Part shown: in pieces, positions 10,101-18,736 of the stretch
How positions within the stretch are numbered: position 1 is the first letter of the stretch
Layout: each line of letters begins with the position of its first letter
Assembly (NCBI GenBank): GCA_001584585.1
Contig: LSYV01000068.1
Span: 252,956-283,206, forward strand
Length of the DNA stretch: 30,251 nucleotides
Reading direction: 5' to 3'
Origin: Gonium pectorale
Taxonomy: Eukaryota; Chlorophyta; Chlorophyceae; Chlamydomonadales; Volvocaceae
Translations under genes and position numbers: made by a program
Notes under the pieces: model-generated
Told to the model about the DNA's origin: nothing
Database searches by the model: none
Seen by the model: the letters and a program-made list of their open reading frames with translations, nothing else

Positions 10101-11032
10101 CACAGATGGAGTCGCCGGTCGCGGCCCGGGGCGCCGCCGCCGCGCAGGCGGCGTTCGATGCAGCCGAGGCGGAGCCAGAGCCGGAGGCTGAGGCCGAGGA
10201 TGACCAGGATCCGCCAGCTGCTCAGGATGAGGATGAGCAGCAGGAGCAGGGCGAGGAGCAGGGTGAGGAGCAGGAGCAAGACGCGGCGCAGGATGAGGAG
10301 CAGGACGCAGAGGCTGCCGATGGCGAGCAGCCTGGAGCGGAGGCGGGGGGAGAGGCGGAGGCTCAGGGTGAGGCCGACGCCGAGGCTGACGCGGAGGCAG
10401 AGGCGGATAACGGGGCAGGCGAGGAGGCGGAGGCAGAGGCGACGGCCGCGGACGCCGAGGAGCAGGGTGAGGCGGAGCCGGAGGGCGAGGCGGAGGCAGG
10501 CGACCAGGAGGAGGAGGAGGAAGGCGCGGATAAGGCGGCGCAGGAGCAGGAGGATGGAAAGCGGGACGAGGAGGCCGGCGGCGCTGACGCCGACGCGGCT
10601 GCTGGCGTGGAGGGCGCGGATGAGGCGGAGGGCGGGGCGGAGGGGGAGGGCGAGGGCGAGGCGGCTGAAGAAGGCAGCACTCAGCAGGGAGGCGGCCAAG
10701 GAGAGGAGGAGCAGGACGGCGACGGGGAGGAGGAGAAGGAGGCTGATGCCGATGCGGACGGGGCTGCGGACGGGGCCGCGGAGGGGCAGGCTGGTCAGAA
10801 AGGGGAGGCTGGGCAAGAAGGGGAGGGGGAGCAGGAGGAGCAGGAGGAAGCCGCGGGCGAGGGCGAGGGCGACAGAGACGGCGCCGGGGACGGACAGGAG
10901 GACGGCCAAGGCAACACTGCCAGCGACGATGCGGAGCCCAAGAGCGGGGAGGGCGAAGCCGCCAGCGAGGAGGCCAAGCTCAAGGGCGGCCAGCCAGCGC
11001 CGCAGAAGGCCAACAGCACCAAAGCGAAGTAG
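7184..11032 (+). CDS. Coiled-coil, single-pass membrane protein with acidic tail (unknown family)
   Basis: Four exons, all phase 0: 7184-7315, 7478-8248, 8820-9125 and 9368-11032, giving 957 aa. The first ATG gives MADVADTDGFDDAVDG. Residues 45-265 are Ala/Gly/Ser/Arg-rich and probably disordered. Residues about 270-395 are strongly charged helix, likely coiled coil, starting NPSEEERRKRVEWMREK and including FLTNKPLHQRLAEDFERQQ and LRPHQIISGQAQ; the last two look like the most conserved parts. A proline run lies at about 514-530. Residues 557-581 (KLAIGAVAVGAVAAGAVT onward) are an Ala/Gly/Val hydrophobic segment fit for one membrane pass. The remaining 370 residues are almost only E, A, D, G and Q. 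I do not recognise the family. Inference: a membrane-tethered scaffold with a coiled-coil side and a polyanionic side. No TGTAA was seen within 1.8 kb of the stop. Confidence 0.8.
8249..8300 (+). repeat. G-rich run (GGGGGC)n at start of gene 3 intron 2
   Basis: Directly after the donor gtgcgt come repeated GGGGGC-like units, strongly G-rich on the transcript strand, with quadruplex potential. Confidence 0.85.
8628..8675 (+). repeat. 3 x 16-bp tandem repeat GTGCACCGTGCATCGG
   Basis: Three units (8628-8643, 8644-8659, 8660-8675) lie inside gene 3 intron 2, each starting with the palindrome GTGCAC. The first two differ at one base and the third diverges at its end. The array can fold into several small hairpins. 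Confidence 0.9.
9917..11029 (+). repeat. Purine-rich GAG/GCG/GAC codon tract coding the acidic tail
   Basis: About 1.1 kb made almost entirely of degenerate GAGGCGGAG-type units encoding Glu, Ala, Asp, Gly and Gln. Because stop codons are so rare here, long open frames appear in three other frames or strands (Arg-rich on plus, Leu-rich on minus); they are by-products. Confidence 0.8.
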
Positions 11033-11493
11033 ATGGCCGTCGCGCCCGCCGCCTGGTGCTGCCCCTGCCCGTCAGGCCTCAGGCGCCTCCCTGGAGTCGT
11101 CAGGAATGCTCAGTGCGGACGGAGGGTGTCTGCAGGGTTCAGGGCGGGTTAGACAGTATGCAAGGCAGGTCGTGTATCAACGCTCTCAGCGCTGGGCCGC
11201 TTGGCGGTACTGGTATGGAAACCTGGCTGCAAGCAGGCAGCAAGTAGAAGATGCACGTGACCGCACTCCTGACGTGCTCGAGGGGCTTTCCGTCGTTGGA
11301 CGCATCGCGCATACCGCACCTTGTCGTACCGAAGTGACTTGTGACCGCCGTATCTTTACCGGCCTGGGCACGCATCTGTGCATCGGTACCCTTCAGACTG
11401 TGGGCAACACGTCATGGCTCATGGGTTATGCTATGCAAGCGTCGTAGCGTGCTCCGTTTGGGAGTCGCTGATAGATATGCATGTGATATGCTT

Positions 11494-11508
11494 GGCTCAA
11501 TTTGAGCC
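11494..11508. repeat. Inverted repeat GGCTCAA-T-TTGAGCC
   Basis: Perfect 7-bp arms around a single T, located 460 nt after the gene 3 stop. It could form a small stem in the 3' UTR or be a protein-binding palindrome; there is no direct evidence for either. Confidence 0.6.
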
Positions 11509-12245
11509 GCGATGATGTCGTGCTTGACTTCACCGTTCGAATGCTGTTTTGGGAGGCCCTGCTCACGACGTGTGAGTCAATGCCACTGTCTGCGCCGTGG
11601 CAGCTGGCAGGCGCACATGACCCGGACTGTGGTGAGCCCCGGACCAGACCCACCCTCTGTCCTGTGACCGCCCTTCCCACGGGCTCCTCTCGGAAGCAAG
11701 TGCCTGCATGAAGGCGCTGCTGTGTATGCCATATGCTGCGGCGAGCGCGAACTAATGTGGCATCATACGGTGCGCACTGCTGTACAAGTACCGCAGCTCT
11801 GCCGTGTGGACGTAACCGGCAGCTGCTTGGCATGCTGGCATGCTGGCCAGCGCACCTGTTTTTTGTCGGTCACGTGCGCAGTTATAGTGCTTTACTCATG
11901 CCCGGACGATCGCGATAGAATGTGCGCTTGTTTTGCCAAGCTGTCTCGCGGCGTGGGGTGCTGACGGCAGGGCAGCTCGTCTCTATCTTCCGCGTGCGGT
12001 CTTCTCGAGGCCGTTCGGCTGACCTCCTGTTGGCGACAACCGGGCGGGGTCCCAAGGCATGCCTGCCGCGCCTTGCCACAAAGTACTGTTAAGGTATGAG
12101 CAAAAGCTGTCAGACCCGAAGATCGGGCCTGCCGAATGTCTGCTTGCAACGAAGCCCGCTGCAGGCGCACTCTCGATGTAGTACGTTCCGTGGGTTCCGT
12201 TAGTGCTTGGGTCACCCTGTGTTTGTCACGCCGTGCCGAAAGAAC

Positions 12246-12449
12246 ATGGCGCAGGAATATATTGTGCCGCATGATGGGCGCCCAATTGGGGACTGGAGAG
12301 ACACCGCTGCGGAAGCCGTGTACGGGCCCTACGTTACGAACTTCCCACTTCCGTGGAATGCCACCTTAATGCAGGGCAAAGCCACGAATGCCACCTTAAT
12401 GCAGGGCAAAGCCACGACAACGTACACGCACAACAATGATCCGGCCTAG
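12246..12449 (+). CDS. Possible small ORF, 67 aa, uncertain
   Basis: ATG in ACATGGCGC, reading MAQEYIVPHDGRPIGDWRD to a TAG at 12447. Its composition (Tyr, Trp, Asn, Thr; few Arg/Pro runs) differs from the chance frames of this genome. It contains an in-frame 30-bp duplication, so NATLMQGKAT occurs twice in a row. It has no recognisable domain, and no splice partners could be fixed. It may be a real short gene, an exon of an unseen gene, a decayed mobile-element fragment or chance. Confidence 0.2.
   Translation: MAQEYIVPHDGRPIGDWRDTAAEAVYGPYVTNFPLPWNATLMQGKATNATLMQGKATTTYTHNNDPA
12357..12416 (+). repeat. Perfect 2 x 30-bp tandem duplication
   Basis: The unit, starting AATGCCACCTTAATGCAGGG, occurs at 12357-12386 and identically at 12387-12416. 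Identity over 30 bp suggests a recent duplication. It preserves the frame of the small ORF around it. Confidence 0.95.
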
Positions 12450-13177
12450 AACCCTTGAGCCACCTGCACCAAAATATGCCGGGGAGCCTGCCCGCCAAAA
12501 GCGAAGCGCCCTTGTCGCGGCTCATCTACGCATCGCAGAGATGCCTTCAAGCAGGGACGGGCACTCATCCTGGAACCATCATTAGGCGGTCCGTTCCGGT
12601 CGGGATCGGGGACATGCCGCTAGTGCACTCACCCGAGCCTTCAAACCCCCAACGAGTGATTCGGACGCAGCCGCGGCTGCCCTAACAAGAATGTACCGCG
12701 CAGGCCGCAGCTCCAGCATCGCGGCTCCTAACTGCACCGAGTGTCATAACACGAGTGACCGCAACAGGTTTCCAACAAACGGCAGCCTGCGTTAGTATAG
12801 GATGACCACACCGAGTCCCAGGGAGCTCCTGGCCCGCGCGTCCTGTAAAACACGGAACGGCTGCACACCACCCTGCCATATGGCATTGGAGTGAAGAACA
12901 GTAAGCCAAGGTACAGCTTATGCTCGACCTTTCATCCCTACAGCTAACTTCCGTGCCATCCGCAGGCCCGCGTGCCCCTGTGGCGGCTCATCCAGCTCTA
13001 TCAGACGCAAGCGAACCTGCCGGCTACCTAGACCCAGCATGCTAGCGCGGTGTCATCATGCGGCCCCTGCAGTCTCGGCACGAGCTACCGCATGGCTACC
13101 CAGTCCACGAAGCATAGTCCCTGCCCCAGCCTCCAGGTTGCCCCAACCTCTACGTCAGCACGAACACCGTGCGGGTC

Positions 13178-16100
13178 TCAGCAGTGCGGCCGCACAACGG
13201 CGTCTTCGGCGTGGCACCGCATGCTGCAGTACGACCGGTCGCAGGTCGGCAGGCGGCAGCCGCAGCGTACGGTTAGCGACAGGTGTTTCTCGCTGTCGCC
13301 GCTCATGTTGGTGCAGAGTGAGTTGTGGCAGCGCCGGGGCAGCGTCGCCACCACCTCCGCACTTGACGCCAGCAGCTTGCCGACCCTTAGCCAGGGCTCC
13401 ACATCCGCCGGCGGGCTCCACCTGCGCTGCTGCCCATGCGCCATTCCCGACGCTGCACCCACGGCCTCGCCCCGGCGCCTGTCACCACGGCCGAAGGCTG
13501 CAGTAGCCTCCAGCACCGCCAGCAGCCCCAGGTCCGGCAGCAGGCCGAAGGGGCCCAGGACCCGCTGCAGAATGGGCACCATTTGCTCCTTCCGCGAGAT
13601 CGGCGGCCGCCCTTGTGACCTCGCCACCTTGGACACAACGTCCTGCAAGTCGTCCAGGCATTCGTCAATGTCCGCTAGCACCTCCGTAACCCTCTCCGGA
13701 GCCTGGCATATCACGGCCCACAGCGCGCGCCGAAGCGGCGGCCCCAGCTGCTGCGCGTAGGTGTCGCCCTCCTCCCGCGCGAGGTGCAGCAGCGCCGCGG
13801 CAAGGAGCCGCCCCCAATGCGCCGGCTGCCGGCGGTCCAACGCCGTGACGATGACGGGGAACCACGTCAGCAGCTCCGGGACCACCGGCGGCAGCGCCAG
13901 CTCCTTATAGGCTGCGCTTATGACGGGCCCATGGACCCCCATCATGAGGTCGACCAGGAGGAGGGCCACAAAGGACGCGACCAGCTGGAGCTGGGAAAGG
14001 CCGCCGTCGCCATCAGCGGCGGCGGGCACCTCCTCGGCGGGTCCCTCCCCGCGGGCTGCAGCGCCGGCGTCCGGTCCGGCTTCCTGCAGCTGCGCCACAA
14101 GCCAGCGCAGCGGCGCCGCCGACACCAGCAGCTCCAGCGCCCGCCCGCTGGCGGCGCTCGCGTGCGTTACCGGTGCGGCATTGGTGGGCTCTGATTCCCG
14201 CGTGACCCCGATCGTGGCGAACATCCTCTTCACGGCCGTCGCCAGGAGGGAGAAGACGGCGTCGCGCGGGCCGAACGCCAGCAGCTGCGCCCAGCCCGCC
14301 GCCGCGCGCTCGTAGGCCGCGAAGCCGCCCGGCCAGCTGCTGAGGGACAGCCCCGGGCCGTCGTTGCGCCGCAGCATGCGCTCCACAGCCGGCAGCAGGC
14401 CGGCGGACAGGGCGGCGGACACGTCGGGCGTGGGGCCGGGCGGCAGGCCTGGGCGCGGGGGACAAGCGTGCAGTGCAGAAGGGAGGGCGGTCAGCAAAGA
14501 GTCCACGGCAAGGGAGCCAAAGCGGCGCGGGGCTGGGAAGCCGTTGACCGCTTATTCCACTGGGCAGGCGTGAGGCCTGCCGCCTCAGGAGGGCAGGTAC
14601 CGCAGGGCCAACAAGTTCCAGGTGGTGAGAAGGTCCGGCGCGTCTCCTTGCCATCTATTTCCTTCGGACACGTCAAGTGCAAGCGCAGAATCAGCTCCCA
14701 TGGCCCTAAATCAACACGACTCACGGTGCAGTGCAGTGTCCGGGACGTGCAGGTCCGTCACGAGCTCCCACGGGTCACTCCACGGCATCCCGCCAAAGTT
14801 CATCCCGGGGGGCGTGTCTGGCGTGCTGTCCTTGAGCCGGGGGCTGGCCGCGGCCCGCAGCAGCAGCCGCCAGTAGGCCGCCATCCGGTCGTGCACCCAG
14901 GCCGGCACCGAGGCCGCGTCGGACAGCTCCGGGAACGACATCCTAGCGCACAGAAGTGCCTTCTCCGCAACTGCGCCGGCCCGTGCTGCCGGAAGGCGCA
15001 GGCGGCCGGCGGCGGCGCCTCTGTTGCCGGCGCTCGCTCCTCGACGCCTCCCCTGCTGCTGTCTCTGCTCCTCCTCCAGCCGCTCCAGCTCGCCCACCGC
15101 CACCTCAGCCAGGCGGAGGCTCACCTCAAACGCCGCGCGAGTGTGCAGCGGTGGCGCCGAGGCGCACGCCCACCAGCGGCGCAGCGCGGCCGGTGGCTCC
15201 GACCCGCCGCACGCCTCCTCGCCCCACCCCACGCCGCGCCCGCCCTCGGNNNNNNNNNNNNNNNNNNNNCCGGGCGCCGGCCGCACCGTCGAGCCGCCGA
15301 CCGCTCCTGCCGCCAGCCGCAGCCGCCGGCGGCGGAGCTCGGCCCCGGGCTGGCGGCGCCCGGGCATGCCGCCAGGCCGCTCGAGCCGCCCAGGCGCAGG
15401 TCGGCTTGCAGCTCCTCGCGACTCTCTCGCGCCACCAGAGCCCAGGTGAACAATACCCACTCCGCAAAGTACGTGGCTTTGTTGGGGGATATCGCAGTCG
15501 GCGCGTCCAGCAGCGGGAGCAACGGGGCACGGGCCGCTGGCAGCGCGGCTGCACCCTCATGCGTGCCCTGTACCGGCATGCCATACACAGGCCCGCCGTC
15601 CAGCGCCGCGCACAGCTGTACGAGGTACAATGATGCCAGGTAGGACAGGAACGGGCCCTCACGGAGCAGCTCCGGCTGGCACGAGCAGTTGTACACGAGG
15701 ATGAAGCCGGTGCGGTGGAGCTGCACAGCCAAGGCGCTGGCGTCCACACCGTTTGTGCCGGCCCGGCTCGACAGCAGCAGCATCAGCCGTGCCCAGTGAT
15801 CCATCAGCCCCGACCCCCCCAGCTCTAGCCGCAGCTCTAGCCGCAGAGGCAACTGAAGATCGTGGGTACTCTCAGACAAGAACGGGGTCATGACATAGTC
15901 CAGCGCAGTCATGAGGTCGAGGGCGCCGGCAAGGAAGCGCCGCCCCGGCTGCTGCTGGTGCTGCAGCTGCTCCGCGGCCTCCCACATGAGCTTGCCAAAG
16001 GCCCGCAGCGCGTGAGTCCCAAGGATACCCTTCGCTAGACGCTGCATGTCCGCGGGGCGCAGGAAGAACGCATTCTCATCCCTGAGGACTGAGACCAGGT

Positions 16101-16446
16101 GATTGGCCAGCTTTCGGACGAGTTTATAGTACGAGGCGCGAGCGTCCGCTGGCGTCACGTCAGACGAGGGTGCAGACGAGGAGCGCCGGAGCGCCAGGCC
16201 GAGGAGGGCGAGCAGGCCGGCGCGATGCTTCGCCCCAACGGCACCCCACGCGCTTGGCCGGTGACCTCCTTCGTCCGCCCCACAGTCGATGACATCCAGG
16301 CAGTCGCAAGCGTTTGCCAACTCATTGGTAGTGAAGTCCCGTTGCCCAGCAAGAGCATTGCCGCACAGAGTCTGAATACGCAGGACGGCATTGTCGAATG
16401 GGGAGCGCCTGGCTGTCTGAGGTCTATGCCCACTGCGTGGCGGCAT
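13178..16446 (-). CDS. Large protein with C-terminal MYND-type zinc finger
   Basis: Minus strand. Exon A runs from ATG at 16446 (MPPRSGHRPQTARRSPF) down to the N gap at 15250-15269; exon B from the gap to 14725; then an intron at 14724-14449 (donor gtgagt, acceptor cccag, phase 1 on both sides); exon C 14448-13178 ends RPHC-TGA. Roughly 990 aa or more. Most of the protein is helical, Leu/Ala-rich and without named domains, as in other MYND proteins of these algae. The last 50 residues carry CHNSLC, then CGCRLPTC, SYCSMRC and a terminal HC, the cysteine/histidine pattern of MYND zinc fingers, which bind Zn and usually mediate protein-protein contacts. The usual tryptophan and HK before the last Cys are absent. 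The frames of exons A and B differ by 2, so the gap length is not the true one or an intron lies there. Confidence 0.75.
15250..15269. other. Assembly gap of 20 N
   Basis: Twenty unknown bases inside the MYND gene, in a GC-rich stretch. Reading frames on either side do not match across 20 nt, so the number is likely a placeholder. Confidence 0.98.
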
Positions 16447-18599
16447 GGCGGGAAAGGTGCTCCAGCGCCTTTAGTTGCACGTTGGTTCACATCTGAAAAC
16501 ACGTCATGTTATATAGCAACTATGAAGCATAATGCTTTGCCAGCAGGCGGGGCATGGACGAATTCGAATAACTGACTAACGGTTTCAGCTGTCGCTGACA
16601 CCCACCACTATGCCACGAAGCCGCATGCAGGTCCTTCCTTGCGATGTGCCTCATTCCGGGTTGTCCTCCGGTCCGCCGGAGGGGCCGGAGGATCGTCCGC
16701 CCAGGCACCGTCTGCGCGCACCAACACCCAACCGAATCCGCAAAAAAGCTGCAAAGAAAAGGGGTCCGCCCACGGGTCCGCCTCTACGGTCATCCTCACC
16801 CGAAGCCGCGGCGTTTCCGACATGGCGGGCGGGTAAAAGGTCAAGGCTGGTCCATGTGCAAATTCCTGCGCTCCGGCCCAGAAACGCTCCGGCCCATGCC
16901 AGCCGTCCACAGGACCAGCGGCCGAGAGCAAGCACATGGGTGTTTGCGGTACCCAGAGGCTATGTCCGGCCGACACAGTGCGGAAACCACGAATCGACCA
17001 AACGGCTGTGGGGCCGGGCGCCTTCCTTTCCACCCAATATGACAGGCAGGCCCCTCAAAACAGATGCCAGATGCGCGGGGAGCGGGGAGCGGCGATTGCC
17101 CTGGACGCGCAGCTGGGATGCCGGGGGTTACGGATTCCGTAGTTGCGGGATACCAGATGCGCCCTTCCCCATCCCCAGATGCCGGATGCCACCGCATCCC
17201 CGTGACCAACCAAAACGGGAATCTGGTACGGTTGACACCCTCTTACATGGCCTTCCGCTTTGTTTGTGAACCAGGAGCCATGCGGCCTCTCCACTTGCCT
17301 CCGTGTCTGCCCAGCCTACGCGCGCGAGGGCGCCTACCGTGCCCGTGGTACCGGGTTGTTGCCTTCTCCACCCCGTACCCGTGCCCCTAGGAATTGCTGC
17401 CGTGCCGGTCCGCTACGCGCCGACCGTGTGGCTTTCTGCGCTTCCTTCGCCGGCGTCCACCGGCCCAGCGGCACAGGGGGAGCAAGTGCTTTGGCCGGCA
17501 TCTGGTCGTCGGCATGTGTACATGCGCATGACCACCGTTATTCCCCGCCCCGTATCCGCGCTCTTCTCTGGCACCCAAGCAGGTCGTCTTGGCGCCGTGC
17601 AGCATGGGAAAATGACAAACAAAGCAGCCCCGACGCGTTGTCAACGCACAGGTCATTGCATGTGCTATTGCAGCAGGTCAGACGTCAGAGCATCAGACTT
17701 CGATCGGGCACTACAAGGGGATAAGCGCAAGCATACCCGCCGCATCCGCCAGCAGCCTGTATCTGTAGGGGTAATTCCAGGGCAACATGGTTGTGGCACC
17801 GAACCGTTTGTGTCTCCCATCTGGCCTCCCGCCTCCTCCGCGTCAAGACACTGCAAGGCGGCGGGAGCCTGAGCCCCGGGGGTGCATGCGTTGGGACTGC
17901 AAATGCCGTGCCTCATGCAACGCGAGCAAGGGCAGTTGGCAAGCTACGAAGCAAAGCCAATGGACCATCAACCCTAACCCACAACCCTAACCCAGATAGT
18001 ACCTAGTTGAATAATGGGCAATGCTGGACGGCGGGTGTATGAATGCCGGGGCGAGAAGCAGCAGTTGGTTCCGGCAGCAGCCGTGCCGCTGGTCCCGTCG
18101 CCCACAGTGCCGTAGATCCTTGCCCCACCCATTGTCCTGCTGTGTGCCGCTGCGGTGCACAAGCGTTAAGAGCGGCAGCGGACCAGGCACGATGTGGTTC
18201 TCGTTACAGCCAGGCGGGCGCTGCCGTTGTGGGGCATCAGCGCTGCCTCACACGGCGCGCTGGTGCTCCTCCAGTCAGGAACCAGCCCCATGGGTGTGTG
18301 GCTCGGCTCCCAGTCCCTTCATGTGCCTGTTCTAGCAGTATGCTACCCCGCACCCCAACGCAAGCATCCCAACCAATCCATCGCTACCAGCTACCATCTA
18401 TGATGCGCCCAGTCCGTTTCTATCTGGGCCTATACTCGGCTAGGCGTGGACACAGGTCCCGCAGGCCCCGCTTGATGTTGGAAAGCTAAGGGCTCATCCA
18501 GGTCCAATGACGAGGACCTGCCGCTAATGCAGATCGCTGCAATCCACCCGCCGCCCCGCCCCTGCGGCTCCCCCCGCATGCCTCCCCGGGTCCTGAACG
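16447..18599. other. Intergenic region, no supported gene
   Basis: About 2.2 kb between the 5' end of the MYND gene and the probable 3' end of the surface-protein gene. It has scattered (C/G)AGATGC motifs near 17061, 17068, 17153 and 17176 and a CCCTAACCC pair at 17969-17993. The open frames (for example minus 17033-16608 and plus 17303-17872) lack domains or clean splice sites. It may contain remnants of mobile elements that I cannot identify by eye. Confidence 0.5.
17969..17993. repeat. Telomere-like CCCTAACCC pair
   Basis: Two copies of ACCCTAACCC separated by ACA. Similar to general telomere repeats (CCCTAA) but not the algal CCCTAAAA unit, and too short to be a telomere relic with confidence. 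Confidence 0.7.
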
Positions 18600-18604
18600 T
18601 TACA
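18600..18604 (-). terminator. TGTAA poly(A) signal candidate, surface-protein gene
   Basis: The plus strand reads TTACA, giving TGTAA in gene sense 133 nt after the stop codon at 18737. A second copy at 18208-18204 would give a 3' UTR of about 530 nt. Confidence 0.5.
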
Positions 18605-18736
18605 TGCGCGTCTACTACAGTGCGTGCTGCGATGCATTGCTGTAAACCGTAACGCATCCAATGATAGTCAACAAAATCACACACAACAAAAGTCACAGCC
18701 TACTAACCGACGACAACTCTGACCGCCTTGGCGCGC

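Larger units (their letters stand above)
11033..13177. other. Convergent intergenic region between genes 3 and 4
   Basis: This should hold the 3' UTRs of gene 3 (plus) and gene 4 (minus). No TGTAA was seen on the plus strand before 12844, and no TTACA on the plus strand (TGTAA in gene 4 sense) between 12660 and 13178, so the 3' ends cannot be placed. It contains a small inverted repeat (11494-11508), a TGCTGGCA repeat near 11829-11848 and a 30-bp duplication (12357-12416). One short ORF is listed separately. Confidence 0.6.

Noticed and set aside
9767..10909. Minus-strand 380-codon Leu/Arg-rich frame looking like a membrane protein
   Set aside because: Exact antisense of the GAG/GCG acidic tail; leucine comes from complemented GAG/CAG codons.
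9894..11447. Plus-strand 517-codon Arg-rich frame
   Set aside because: Out-of-frame shadow of the same acidic tract; the other frame has a clear spliced context.
13039..13760. Plus-strand frames over the MYND finger
   Set aside because: Antisense to the Cys/His-patterned minus-strand exon.
16608..17033. Minus-strand 141-codon frame between genes 4 and 5
   Set aside because: Somewhat protein-like, but no domain, splice partner or poly(A) signal; not enough to call.
17969..17993. Interstitial telomere / chromosome fusion scar
   Set aside because: Only two CCCTAACCC copies, and the unit is not the algal TTTTAGGG repeat.
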